A stretch of 64,000 nt of DNA. Origin: Methanolobus sp. ZRKC5 (GTDB lineage Archaea > Halobacteriota > Methanosarcinia > Methanosarcinales > Methanosarcinaceae). A program made the translations under genes and the position numbers. Position 1 is the first letter of the stretch, and each line of letters begins with the position of its first letter. Location: positions 2,852,001 through 2,916,000 of the forward strand of contig NZ_CP151792.1 of the NCBI RefSeq assembly GCF_038446525.1. Direction: 5' to 3'. The notes below the pieces were generated by a model that did not search any database, had not been told where the DNA came from, and worked only from the letters and a program-made list of their open reading frames with translations. This document shows, piece by piece, positions 1-8,767 of this stretch.

Positions 1-192
1 TTCGGTAATTACCTTTCCATCCACGTTCCTCAATAATGCTTCAAGCAAGACCCGAATCGAGTAAGGTAACCTGGAAATGTTGGCTATTCCAGCCTCTTCC
101 AGTTTTTTCAAGCTATAGATCGTTACCTCTTTACCATCTATATCGATGGTCTGTTTGGATCCGAAAGGGTCTTTAAAATCATCACATGTCAT
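1..192 (-). CDS. acnA: Aconitate hydratase, N-terminal fragment (cut by window edge)
   Basis: The first 64 codons of an aconitase, the cytoplasmic [4Fe-4S] enzyme that interconverts citrate and isocitrate. The translation begins [11 protein letters not shown] and contains [18 protein letters not shown], which matches the conserved N-terminal block of the AcnA/IRP family (RLPxSxxVLLExLLR). The ATG at 192 is preceded four bases away by AGGTGA, and a TATA-like ACTTATATGA lies at 231-240 on the coding strand. The catalytic cysteines lie beyond the edge and cannot be checked. In Methanosarcinales the enzyme is known from the oxidative partial TCA branch leading to 2-oxoglutarate. Confidence 0.88.
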   Translation of the reverse strand, partial: MTCDDFKDPFGSKQTIDIDGKEVTIYSLKKLEEAGIANISRLPYSIRVLLEALLRNVDGKVITE

Positions 193-626
193 AATGTCAC
201 CTATTCAAATGTAATTTTTAATTATGATATTCATATAAGTTCAAAGCCGACTTTCTGTCGGAATTGTTTAGTACCTGTGCCTTATGGCACTCCTATCCAT
301 TCACATATATTCCCTGTCTATAATAGTAACTTGTATGCAGGGTGATGAGACTAGGGAATAAAAACCTGCATTGGAATAAATAAGTTTGCCCTCATGAAAC
401 GTGATTCATGAATTTTTCTTATGTTCAGGAGATAGTTCAAAAATATGAATTATATAAGTTGAAAGATGTTGGCATCATATTCCATATATTTTAGAGTAAG
501 CTAGCAATGGATAACTTTTTACTTACTTTTTGAATAGCAAGGAGAATATTTCTAATCGAATCCAGGACACCTAAGCAACAATATGAAATGAAATGGATGT
601 ATTGTTTTCATAAAGGGGAATGAGTA
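193..626. promoter_or_regulatory. Intergenic region with divergent promoters and two small inverted repeats
   Basis: No gene is visible here. It holds the aconitase promoter on the minus strand and, presumably, the promoter of the gene at 627. There are two short inverted repeats: CCGAC-N5-GTCGG at 247-261 and GTGCCTTATGGCAC at 277-290. The second lies about 40 bp upstream of the aconitase TATA-like box, where an archaeal regulator could bind. A TATATAAG stretch near 452 could serve the plus-strand gene, but it is far from its start. Confidence 0.4.
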
Positions 627-1064
627 ATGGAAAAAGGTCTTTCTTTAGTATTATTGATTGTTGCTGCCGGTATTATAATAGGGGCCGGTGCAAACATGTG
701 GTCATGCGGAATTGTTCCTGTGGAGGGTTTGTTTCTTGTCGATGGTTCATCTTCGATCGGTTCTTCCGATGGCAATAATTCCAGCAATCTTTACAAATAC
801 AATTTTACCCTTTTCAACAGCGGCCCTGATATTTATGTAACTACTGTTGAGCCTGTGCCTGCACAAAGTCCTTATATTGTCTCATCACCGGCTTCTCTTC
901 GCCAGCAACTAGATAAACTCGTGGTATCGGGGTCTTCTATTACAATTGAGGGAACCATTGAGCTTTACACTGAAAACGGTTCAAAGGAAGAAATAATGAA
1001 TTTGGAACCTATTGTTTATGTAAATGTTTCATCCACGCAAACAATACCCTATTTTGACCAGTGA
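627..1064 (+). CDS. Secreted or membrane-anchored hypothetical protein
   Basis: A 145-aa protein with one hydrophobic N-terminal segment (about residues 5-22, LVLLIVAAGIIIGAGA) followed by a Ser/Asn/Thr-rich domain with several N-glycosylation sequons (NSS, NFT, NGS, NVS). It probably faces the outside of the cell, anchored by or cleaved after that segment. No family is recognised. The start is an ATG with a weak GGGGAA upstream. It stands alone, with more than 150 bp free on both sides. Confidence 0.6.
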   Translation: MEKGLSLVLLIVAAGIIIGAGANMWSCGIVPVEGLFLVDGSSSIGSSDGNNSSNLYKYNFTLFNSGPDIYVTTVEPVPAQSPYIVSSPASLRQQLDKLVVSGSSITIEGTIELYTENGSKEEIMNLEPIVYVNVSSTQTIPYFDQ

Positions 1065-1229
1065 GATTTACAGGTCAATTGCGGTGCACAAGATACAGGT
1101 TTCATAATCTGGCATATGATCAGGTTATGCATGTCATTTTTCCCCGGTTATTATGGCACCTCATTTTTTGGATGATCGCAGATATATAATTAAATGTTAT
1201 AAGATTCATTATAGGGAGCAGGTGTTAAA

Positions 1230-1685
1230 ATGAAGCTTGAACAAAAAGATAAGGATGGGATAGTAGCAATAGTTGCATCCCGCTATTTCTCCGAACAGGG
1301 ATGGAAGTGGATAGACCTGAATACTGAGGCATCAAAGATACATAAGGCATATGATGACTTAATGGATCAGTATGCTGCTTACCCTTATATGAGCAGGGAT
1401 TGGTATGTAAGCAACTCTGCCACCAAAAGTATTCATATGTGTGAGAACTGGGATGAGTTGAGTGAACTTGTGGAGTTTCTCAATGCTTACGGTCAGCATT
1501 TTGATTTCCTTGTAAAGGATACTAAAAAATCATTATGTGTAGCAAGCACGGATGGATATCTGACGCCTGATGAGAAAGCCTCTATCTCCTTTGCACGCAG
1601 GTCCCGGTATAATGTCTTTGTTTTCAGGGTGGATGTACCTGATGATATTGACTTTGAGCTCATGCATATAGGAGGCGGGGTATAA
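1230..1685 (+). CDS. Conserved hypothetical protein with a possible inactive nuclease-like fold
   Basis: A 151-aa soluble protein, well supported by a GGAG/GGTG ribosome binding site and ordinary codon use. I do not recognise the family. The C-terminal half (DFLVKDTKKSLCVAS, then a helix, then YNVFVFRVDVPDDIDFELM) has the strand order seen in PD-(D/E)XK nuclease-like proteins, but the usual E-x-K is replaced by A-S-T, so any such relationship would be to a catalytically dead version. That reading is speculative. The gene precedes the pyrophosphatase gene by 200 bp with its own promoter between. Confidence 0.6.
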   Translation: MKLEQKDKDGIVAIVASRYFSEQGWKWIDLNTEASKIHKAYDDLMDQYAAYPYMSRDWYVSNSATKSIHMCENWDELSELVEFLNAYGQHFDFLVKDTKKSLCVASTDGYLTPDEKASISFARRSRYNVFVFRVDVPDDIDFELMHIGGGV

Positions 1686-1891
1686 CCAATGCCCTTTCTA
1701 TCGACACATTCATATTATGTGTGTCCTATTGCAGCCTACTTTTATATAGTATATACTGTATTATACCCGAAGTGGTTACAATTATGTAGCAAGTCATTCT
1801 GTCAATGACCTGCTGCTTTATGAATATTTATAAAAGTAAAGTTGATTAAAATTTAATATTTAAAATAAACTATATTGAGAGGAGTTTTAAT

Positions 1892-3916
1892 ATGGAATCT
1901 GAATTTTTAATTTATCTTGCCCCTCTTGCTGGTCTGATTAGTTTGTTATTTGCTGGCTTCTTTGCACGCAGTGTCCTTAAAGAGGACGCTGGTTCTGAGA
2001 AGATGCAGGAAATAGCAGGTGCTATCCAGGAAGGTGCAATGGCGTATTTGAATCGTCAGTATAAAACAATCGCAGTGGTAGCTGTAATTCTCGCTGTGCT
2101 GATCTATCTTCTCCTTGGAGAAGATGGAGGGAAAATAGCATTTGGTTTCCTTGCAGGTGCCATAAGTTCTGCAGCAGCAGGATATATAGGTATGAATGTA
2201 TCTGTAAGGGCAAATGTAAGGACTGCACATGCTGCATCAAAAGGTTTGCAGAAGGCAATGTCCGTTGCATTCCGCGGTGGTGCGGTCACAGGTCTTGCTG
2301 TAGTAGGTCTTGCACTTCTTGGTACAAGCAGTTTCTACATCCTTTTTGGTGATGTGGACCTTGTAATAGGATTTGGGTTTGGTGCCAGTCTTATCAGTCT
2401 TTTCGCAAGAGTCGGTGGCGGAATTTTCACAAAGGCAGCTGATGTTGGTGCCGACCTTGTCGGTAAGATCGAAGCTGGAATTCCAGAAGATGACCCACGT
2501 AATGCAGGTGTAATTGCTGACAACGTAGGTGACAATGTAGGTGACTGTGCCGGTATGGGTGCTGACCTCTTTGAAACATACGTAGTAACAGTTCTCGCAT
2601 CAATGCTTCTTGGATCACTTGTTCTTGACACATACGCAAATGCAATTCTTTACCCACTCATCCTTGGTGCAGTGGCAATCTTCGCATCCATTATAGCCGT
2701 CTTCTTTGTCAAGGTCGGTAATGATGGTAAGATCATGAAAGCATTATACAAAGGTGTGGCAGTTTCCGCAGTTTTGAGTCTCATTGCTTTCTACTTCGTT
2801 ACAACTTCCCTTATGGGGGATCTTACATTCTACTATGCAGCCCTTGTTGGTATTGTTATCATGGTGCTCATGGTGGTTTTCACAGAATATTATACCTCAA
2901 CATCTTTCCGTCCGGTAAAGACAATTGCCGCTGCATCCGAAACTGGTGCAGGTACAAACGTAATTTCCGGTCTTGCAATTGGTTTTGAAAGTACTGCACT
3001 TCCATTGATCATCATCGTTGCCGGTATCCTTGCTTCATTCTATGTCTCAGGCGGAGCAACAGATCCTGCACTTGGTATTTATGGAATAGCAATTGCTGCA
3101 GCTGCAATGCTTTCAACAACCGGTATGATCGTAGCACTTGACTCATATGGTCCTATCACTGACAATGCAGGCGGTATTGCTGAAATGGCAGGTATGCCTT
3201 CCAACGTCCGTAAGATCACCGATGCACTTGATGCAGTAGGTAACACCACAAAGGCAGTTACCAAGGGATATGCGATAGGTTCTGCGGCACTTGGTGCTCT
3301 GGCTCTCTTTGCAGATTACAGGCACAAGGTCGACCTCAGTGGTGCTGACCTCAGTCTTGACCAGCCACTTGTTCTTGTAGGTCTTTTCATTGGTGGACTG
3401 CTTCCATTCGTATTCAGTGCAGTTACAATGCGTGCTGTAGGTAAAGCAGCTTTTGAGATCGTGAACGAGGTTCGTCGCCAGTTCCGTGAGATACCTGGTA
3501 TCATGGAAGGAACTGGAAAGCCTGAATATGGTAAGTGTGTCGACATCGTCACAGCAGCAGCTATCCGTGAGATGGCTATTCCTGGTTTCCTTGCTATTGC
3601 TACACCACTATTCGTGGGACTTGTACTTGGTCCTGCAGCTCTTGGTGGAATGCTTATCGGTATCATAGTCTGTGGACTTTTGCTTGCACTTACAATGGAC
3701 AACGGTGGCGGTGCATGGGATAATGCAAAGAAGCTTATTGAAGATGGAGAATATGGTGGAAAAGGTTCAGATGCTCACAAGGCAGCTATCGTCGGTGATA
3801 CTGTTGGTGACCCATTCAAGGACACATCAGGACCTGCACTCAATGCTTTGATCAAGGTAGTGAACATGGTTGCAATCCTGTTCTCAACATTGTTCATAGG
3901 CGCAGGAATCTTCTAA
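1892..3916 (+). CDS. hppA: Membrane-bound proton-translocating inorganic pyrophosphatase
   Basis: A 674-aa polytopic membrane protein that couples pyrophosphate hydrolysis to ion export across the cytoplasmic membrane. It carries the family signature blocks: the substrate-binding [18 protein letters not shown] (about residues 187-204), [17 protein letters not shown], and the C-terminal [14 protein letters not shown]. Around residue 454 the sequence [10 protein letters not shown] has Lys and Thr at the two positions that separate potassium-independent proton pumps (K/T) from potassium-dependent enzymes (A/G), so I infer a potassium-independent H+ pump. The gene has a long AT-rich leader with TATA-like sequences near 1745 and ends in an exactly duplicated terminator. 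Length is normal for the family. Confidence 0.95.
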   Translation: MESEFLIYLAPLAGLISLLFAGFFARSVLKEDAGSEKMQEIAGAIQEGAMAYLNRQYKTIAVVAVILAVLIYLLLGEDGGKIAFGFLAGAISSAAAGYIGMNVSVRANVRTAHAASKGLQKAMSVAFRGGAVTGLAVVGLALLGTSSFYILFGDVDLVIGFGFGASLISLFARVGGGIFTKAADVGADLVGKIEAGIPEDDPRNAGVIADNVGDNVGDCAGMGADLFETYVVTVLASMLLGSLVLDTYANAILYPLILGAVAIFASIIAVFFVKVGNDGKIMKALYKGVAVSAVLSLIAFYFVTTSLMGDLTFYYAALVGIVIMVLMVVFTEYYTSTSFRPVKTIAAASETGAGTNVISGLAIGFESTALPLIIIVAGILASFYVSGGATDPALGIYGIAIAAAAMLSTTGMIVALDSYGPITDNAGGIAEMAGMPSNVRKITDALDAVGNTTKAVTKGYAIGSAALGALALFADYRHKVDLSGADLSLDQPLVLVGLFIGGLLPFVFSAVTMRAVGKAAFEIVNEVRRQFREIPGIMEGTGKPEYGKCVDIVTAAAIREMAIPGFLAIATPLFVGLVLGPAALGGMLIGIIVCGLLLALTMDNGGGAWDNAKKLIEDGEYGGKGSDAHKAAIVGDTVGDPFKDTSGPALNALIKVVNMVAILFSTLFIGAGIF

Positions 3917-3929
3917 AACAAACAAATTC

Positions 3930-3967
3930 AATTTCCGGCAAAAGCCGGAAATTCTTTTCTTTTTTTG
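3930..3967 (+). terminator. hppA terminator hairpin, copy 1
   Basis: A perfect 10-bp stem AATTTCCGGC/GCCGGAAATT with an AAAA loop (3930-3953), followed by CTTTTCTTTTTTT. It lies 14 bases after the hppA stop codon. A T-tract is the main termination signal in archaea, and here it is combined with a strong hairpin. Confidence 0.8.
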
Positions 3968-3990
3968 ATTTTTCTAAAACAAACAAATTC

Positions 3991-4028
3991 AATTTCCGGC
4001 AAAAGCCGGAAATTCTTTTCTTTTTTTG
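3991..4028 (+). terminator. hppA terminator hairpin, copy 2
   Basis: Exact copy of the preceding hairpin and T-tract, 61 bp downstream (stem 3991-4000/4005-4014). It would act as a back-up terminator for the highly structured hppA transcript. Confidence 0.8.
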
Positions 4029-4475
4029 ATTTACTTCATCCTGTTATTTTTGCTATCAAGTAGAAGCAACGTACTTTTTTATATTCTGGTCGTTAAATTA
4101 TGGAAACAAATAACCTCACAAATAGATCAAATCTCTCAATCAAGAAAAGTTAAGGGATAAAAAACTTGGTAAAATAAAACGAGTATTTTGTCAATAGGTG
4201 CTTATTTTTCCTACAGAATGCCAGACCAATCGATCCTCACATGTTATAATGATATTAATCCATTTTACACTCAGGTGAATGCCTGATTTGACCTATAATA
4301 TTTTGATCTGGCAGTTTGTACTGTCTTTTCTTGAGCAGAAGTCTCAAACCCACAGGTATTTTTTATAAAATGATATTAAAAAATCTTAATTGCAGGAATC
4401 GTTTTTTTCAAATCCTCTTGCTTTCCATGCAGTAACAACATAATAATTTTTATGTAGATAAACAAAGAACCCATT

Positions 4476-4560
4476 TTGCACGGGTGGGGTATAATGTATT
4501 TGGGGAGTGGGGTTTAAGTGTGGGAGTGGGTTTTATGTATGAAAAGAGCCACCCGTGCAA
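4476..4560. other. Long-stem inverted repeat with a G-rich, quadruplex-like loop
   Basis: A perfect 12-bp inverted repeat, TTGCACGGGTGG at 4476-4487 and CCACCCGTGCAA at 4549-4560, encloses a 61-base loop with repeated G runs (GGGGAGTGGGG, then GGGAGTGGG). It lies in an otherwise gene-free stretch of about 680 bp (4033-4714). It could be a small structured RNA, a DNA-level G-quadruplex or a remnant of a mobile element. No ORF explains it. Confidence 0.5.
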
Positions 4561-4692
4561 TAACAATCATGAAAAGTCATTATGGTATTTAAGGTTTATG
4601 ATTTGATTGTACATTTTTAATTTACTCATCTTTGTATATACAATTTGTCTGTTTTTCCTATGGGATGCAACTAAATATTAGTGATACATAGA

Positions 4693-4708
4693 AACTCCCT
4701 CTGGAGTT
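4693..4708 (+). promoter_or_regulatory. Hairpin that pairs the ribosome binding site of the next gene
   Basis: AACTCC-CTCT-GGAGTT forms a 6-bp hairpin whose 3' arm contains the GGAG ribosome binding site, six bases before the ATG at 4715. When folded it would hide the binding site, so translation may depend on unfolding. This is visible in the sequence, but a regulatory effect is inference. Confidence 0.4.
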
Positions 4709-4714
4709 ATACTA

Positions 4715-5623
4715 ATGGTTGAGGACATTGGAACGGTTATTAGCAAAGGTTTTGGTACCTGGACAAAGAATCTTAACATCTGTGTCCCTTTTATACTTGA
4801 AATGATGACAGCAATTGCATTCTTTATTTTTTCATTGATTATTTTTACACTGATGTTTATCGTTCCGGTTGTTTCACAGCAGAATATTGACCCTGGAAGT
4901 ATATCACCGGAAGAAATGCTGAGCATGTTTTCGGACGTATTTTCAGAAAACATGTGGTTGCTGATTTTTGTGGGAATTATAATTTTCTTGCTTTACATGT
5001 TGGTGCAGTCCTTTTTTGCAGCTGGAGCTATAGGGATGGCAAGGGCAGCTTCTGAAAAAGGCAATACCAATCTTGGTGATATGTTCAACGCAGGCCGGGA
5101 AAACTTCCTTAACCTTTTCCTTGTAAATATACTTGTTTCCTTGCTCGCCATTGCAGGCCTGGTATTCCTTGTTCCGGGCATCATCTCATTAGGTGATATT
5201 AGCATTTTCCTTGCAAATCCTGATAGTGCAGTTGCAGGTGTTACAATACTGACGATCGGCATGTTGGCATGGGTTCTATACATAATTAGCCTGAGTCTTA
5301 TTTTTTTCCTTGTGGATTATGCTCTTGTTATTGATGGCCTTGATCCTATCGGTGCAATTGAACACGGAATCTCTGTCTTCAGAAACAATATATTTTCTGT
5401 TTTTCTAATGTGGCTTTGGGTAGTTGGAATAACTGTGGCTCTAACTCTGGTAGGAGAAGCAACGTCTTATGTGGATGTAGTAGCCCAGCTATGGTCGTTT
5501 GCAGAAATCATCCTCAGCACCATCGTAATACAGCCTCTGATTGTCGTATGGCTTACACGTTTCTACCTTAACAGGACAGAGAAGAAACTCTATTCCTTTG
5601 AGGATTATATGATGGACTACTGA
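4715..5623 (+). CDS. Polytopic membrane protein of the archaeal DUF7847-like type
   Basis: A 302-aa protein with about six hydrophobic segments: two near residues 18-45 and 82-105, two near 130-158 and 168-205, and two near 222-245 and 262-285. It resembles archaeal membrane proteins related to the membrane domain of glycerophosphodiester phosphodiesterases (DUF7847 type). No catalytic residues are apparent, and the function is unknown. The start is fixed by GGAG at 4703. Its last 7 bases overlap the end of the convergent thiolase gene. Confidence 0.7.
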   Translation: MVEDIGTVISKGFGTWTKNLNICVPFILEMMTAIAFFIFSLIIFTLMFIVPVVSQQNIDPGSISPEEMLSMFSDVFSENMWLLIFVGIIIFLLYMLVQSFFAAGAIGMARAASEKGNTNLGDMFNAGRENFLNLFLVNILVSLLAIAGLVFLVPGIISLGDISIFLANPDSAVAGVTILTIGMLAWVLYIISLSLIFFLVDYALVIDGLDPIGAIEHGISVFRNNIFSVFLMWLWVVGITVALTLVGEATSYVDVVAQLWSFAEIILSTIVIQPLIVVWLTRFYLNRTEKKLYSFEDYMMDY

Positions 5624-6537
5624 TCTCTTTTAAGAAGTTTGCAGGCCTGGCATACATCTTCTGTACACGCCTGTCCGCATATACTGCACTTTGAAAGTCC
5701 TTCCTGCGGGAATTCACGTCCGAGTATGCCTGATATTTTGTCAAACCCACTCAAAAGAGCATATTTTGTACCAGGATGCCTGACTTCAAATTCGTTAAGC
5801 ATAACCCTTATTTCCCTTCTCATTGCTTCATGGGCATATGGACATCCTCCAAAACCCAATGGCAGGTCATTCAAGTAAGCATAGAGTGCGACCTCTTTCT
5901 CAGGAATATGCCGCAAAGGTTTCATTCTAAGCACCAGTCCTTCCAGTTCTTTTGGGGGAGCAAGTCTTACCATGCGTGAAACATCACCTTTCAGGTGATT
6001 CAGGAGAAGTGTCTGAGCTTCATCATCAAGATTATGTCCGATTGCCAGTTTTGTAGCACCAATTTCAAGTGCGATCTTGTTAAGCAGGGATTTTCGAAGC
6101 ACACCACAATAGCTACATGCCCCCTTCTCTCGTTGCTGGGGTGCAATTTCATCCATGGTGGTGTCATATTCTTCCCTGAACGAGCGGACTATATGCCTTA
6201 TACCGAGTTTTTCTGTAAGCTCTTTTGCTGATTCTATTGTACTGGGGCGATACCCATCAATACCTTCATCAATGGAAATACCTACCAGTTCGATGTCCGG
6301 TCTTTTACCAAATATCTGGTGTAATATATGCAGAGTAGTACTGCTATCCTTTCCACCACTTAAACCAATTGCAATGACCTCATTCCTCTTGACGCTATAA
6401 TGTTTCCTGATCGTAAGCTTGATCTTACGTTCAACGTCTGCGATGAAGTGCTTCCTGCATAGGTGCATACCTGAGTATTTCTGAAAAATAATGGCATCAT
6501 TGTTACATTTACTGCATTTGATCATTTCGGTATCCAT
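5617..6537 (-). CDS. tRNA 2-thiolation protein, Ncs6/TtcA/TIGR00269 family
   Basis: A 306-aa cytoplasmic ATP-dependent sulfur-transfer enzyme for 2-thiouridine at the tRNA wobble position. It has an N-terminal zinc knuckle (CSKCNN, then HLCRKH), the PP-loop adenylation motif IGLSGGKDSS near residue 57, the internal CSYCGVLRKS motif that binds the catalytic cluster in this family, the GHNLDDEAQT block, and a C-terminal zinc ribbon (CSICGQAC, then CQAC). Length and order match archaeal NcsA-like proteins. It stands alone and is convergent with the preceding gene (7-bp overlap). The assignment to the tRNA thiolase branch is strong; the exact substrate tRNAs are inferred from homologues. Confidence 0.9.
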   Translation of the reverse strand: MDTEMIKCSKCNNDAIIFQKYSGMHLCRKHFIADVERKIKLTIRKHYSVKRNEVIAIGLSGGKDSSTTLHILHQIFGKRPDIELVGISIDEGIDGYRPSTIESAKELTEKLGIRHIVRSFREEYDTTMDEIAPQQREKGACSYCGVLRKSLLNKIALEIGATKLAIGHNLDDEAQTLLLNHLKGDVSRMVRLAPPKELEGLVLRMKPLRHIPEKEVALYAYLNDLPLGFGGCPYAHEAMRREIRVMLNEFEVRHPGTKYALLSGFDKISGILGREFPQEGLSKCSICGQACTEDVCQACKLLKRDQ

Positions 6538-6831
6538 TACTTTTAGGACATGGAATCTTATTATATAAACATTAGTGACCAGAATTTTATGGTGTCAGGC
6601 TGGGTGAAGAAGCTGTGTCAGGTGAGCAATACCAAGATCATAGCACATCAGTTTTGTGTCGGCATCGTTCTGTTGACGCGAATAACATTCATTTTTTCTC
6701 ACAAGGTACTAACTATTCGACTGTATATGTGTTGTTTTTGTGAAAATCAATTGAAATTCAATTTATAGATGCATAGGTTTAATAACTATGTCTGTTATGT
6801 TGGAGTCGCTTCACTAAAGCAAAATCAACGT

Positions 6832-6909
6832 GCTCCGGTAGTGTAGTCCGGCCAATCATTCCAGCCTTTCGAGCTGAAAACTCGGGTTCGAATCCCGGCC
6901 GGAGCACCA
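6832..6909 (+). tRNA. tRNA-Glu (UUC) with encoded CCA
   Basis: The acceptor stem GCTCCGG (6832-6838) pairs with CCGGAGC (6899-6905), followed by A and an encoded CCA (6907-6909). The anticodon loop CTTTCGA gives anticodon TTC, and the T-loop is TTCGAAT. The D stem and the outermost anticodon pair contain a mismatch or wobble, but the fold is otherwise canonical. No intron. Confidence 0.93.
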
Positions 6910-7096
6910 TACTATTTTTCAAATAATTCTTTGAAGTCGATTAAACCATACTTTCTGCACCATCAGACTCTGGCCGTATGGGAATTGTTCGGTGCTTTTT
7001 ACTTCCAAGTTATTCTATGTTTTGTTACAGGGTCATAGATCACTGCGTTGAAATTATTAAGTGACATTTATTTTAAAACAAAACAGTAAAAATTAA

Positions 7097-8718
7097 GTAA
7101 CTATTCAGCCTAGCTCACTTCCACCAAGCTGATTTCTTCATCCACGATCAATTCTGCAACTTTGGAACAAATGAATTGCCATAAAATATTGCACTAATTG
7201 CATCGATAACAGATTCAGAATTCTTATTAACAGTAGACACGTATCCTCTTATACGGCAGAAATTTTTTGCACCCTGTTCACTGCGGAAAGTACCTGATAT
7301 CTTCTGCTGTACTTTCGTCATTCTGATCTCTCTTTCAGCCTGATTGTTATCAAACGGAACGTTTTGGTCGTACATAAATCGCAAGATATCCTCTTTATGG
7401 CCAATAAACCTATCCAGCAAATTCTTTACCGTGGTCTGCTTCTTACGTCCTCGTTTTTTAGACCGCACATTTGATTCCGGATCAGGAGGATTTTCATTCA
7501 CTCCTAAACAAGTTATGTGATCATAATCCTCACTGAACCTTTGAATTAGCTCAGTATCTAAAAGATCATTATCAACATGATGTTTAATGCATATCAAGAG
7601 ATCACTCATTATCTTTGGCCACTGTTGATCCCTGTTTTCGGAAGCTCCAGTTAACTCTCGTAATAAATGTGCATTACATAATGAATGTTGACATTCATAT
7701 TTGTTGTACGGTTTCCAAAAATCATGTGTTGCAACACCAGTGTAACCTGGTAATATGCCCATAGCATCCATTGCTTCTGAGCCCCTTTTACGATGTGCAA
7801 AATAATAGGTCAGTTTGTCTGTACCTGCCACATGAAGCCAATTACGAACTGCATTTATTCTCATTCCTGTTTCATCCAGATTGATGACAGGAGATTCTTT
7901 CAGGAGATGTTTCACTGTATTTTCAAAAGCTCCAAGCTTCTCAAAACAACTACGTTCCGTGTTCACCAAAGTAGCAGGACTTATCTTGCATCCCAAAATA
8001 TCAGAGAACAACTTGGTAACACGCTGATAAGGAAGTAATTGGTAAGTGTGCAAATAAACTGCAAATGACTTAACTCGATGACCGTATTGAGTCGGCTGAG
8101 TTACACCATCTGGAAAAAGAGCTTTGTTTACATGAGAACATTTGGGACATGTTTTAATCTCGCAACGATGTTCAATGCAATTGATAGTTATAGGAGGAAT
8201 GTCAAAGACCTGTCTTCTTTCATAGTCAGAGGGAACAGAAGCTAACGATCTCCCACAATTGACGCATTGATTAACAGGATGAACAATAACTTCATCCGGA
8301 TCATCATTTATTCTTAATGTAGTACCAGGATGACCGTTTTGACCACCTACATGCTTATTGGTCTTTTTTCTTTGACTTTTAACGGTTGGTTTATTCCGTG
8401 CATAAGAATCAGTAGAAGGTGGTTTGCTACTGTTGCGACTATTCTTTTCAAGCATTTCTTCCAAATGCCTGACACGCTCTTCAAGTTGTGCAATTTGGAG
8501 AGATTGATGTTCAATTATCCCAAGTAATCGAGTTACAAGTTCTACTACTGCTTCTGGACCAGCTTCATAAACTGCAAGTATTTCTTCGCGGTCTATACAA
8601 ATCCCCTCAGATTGATAGACGTTTTTTATGATATTTTACTGAATATTTTTTAACACATAGAATGAAGCCATAGTATATTGTTTTTTGCATCATTAAAACA
8701 GTCAGGCTGAATAGTTAC
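7097..8718 (-). mobile_element. Complete IS66-family insertion sequence
   Basis: A 1622-bp element bounded by a 15-bp perfect terminal inverted repeat, GTAACTATTCAGCCT at 7097-7111 and its complement at 8704-8718. It is flanked by the 8-bp target duplication AAAATTAA (7089-7096 and 8719-8726), the duplication length known for IS66. It encodes only the transposase on the minus strand. It lies between tRNA-Glu and the frameshifted transporter, about 40 bp upstream of the latter's original start. The miniature elements at 54.6 kb and 56.0-56.9 kb share its terminal repeat. Confidence 0.95.
7148..8602 (-). CDS. IS66-family transposase (TnpC-type)
   Basis: DDE transposase of the IS66 class. It has an N-terminal coiled coil (IAQLEERVRHLEEMLEKN), the NSRNSSKPPSTD motif, zinc-binding cysteines (CVNCGRSL, then CEIKTCPKC), and a DDE core with VINLDETGMRI, then HSLCNAHLLREL and FDNNQAEREIRM. 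The reading frame is open upstream of the first ATG-like start and encodes the typical DREEILAVYEAGPEAV beginning. An ATT codon at 8602 preceded by GAGGGG seems the likely start, giving 484 aa; a TTG at 8464 would give 438 aa. The frame is intact, so the element may be active. Confidence 0.85.
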   Translation of the reverse strand: MCIDREEILAVYEAGPEAVVELVTRLLGIIEHQSLQIAQLEERVRHLEEMLEKNSRNSSKPPSTDSYARNKPTVKSQRKKTNKHVGGQNGHPGTTLRINDDPDEVIVHPVNQCVNCGRSLASVPSDYERRQVFDIPPITINCIEHRCEIKTCPKCSHVNKALFPDGVTQPTQYGHRVKSFAVYLHTYQLLPYQRVTKLFSDILGCKISPATLVNTERSCFEKLGAFENTVKHLLKESPVINLDETGMRINAVRNWLHVAGTDKLTYYFAHRKRGSEAMDAMGILPGYTGVATHDFWKPYNKYECQHSLCNAHLLRELTGASENRDQQWPKIMSDLLICIKHHVDNDLLDTELIQRFSEDYDHITCLGVNENPPDPESNVRSKKRGRKKQTTVKNLLDRFIGHKEDILRFMYDQNVPFDNNQAEREIRMTKVQQKISGTFRSEQGAKNFCRIRGYVSTVNKNSESVIDAISAIFYGNSFVPKLQN

Positions 8719-8767
8719 AAAATTAAGTACTAATCAAATATTCCTGAACAAAACGTAAAGGAAAACG

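Larger units (their letters stand above)
3911..4032 (+). repeat. Exact 61-bp tandem duplication covering the hppA stop codon and terminator
   Basis: Two head-to-tail copies of a 61-bp unit (3911-3971 and 3972-4032) with no mismatch. The unit begins with the last Phe codon and TAA stop of hppA and contains the whole terminator hairpin and its T-tract. The perfect identity points to a recent slippage or duplication event. Confidence 0.95.

Noticed and set aside
3316-3702. 128-aa minus-strand ORF inside hppA
   Set aside because: It is a shadow of hppA codon usage; Ser/Thr/Pro-rich composition and no initiation signal.
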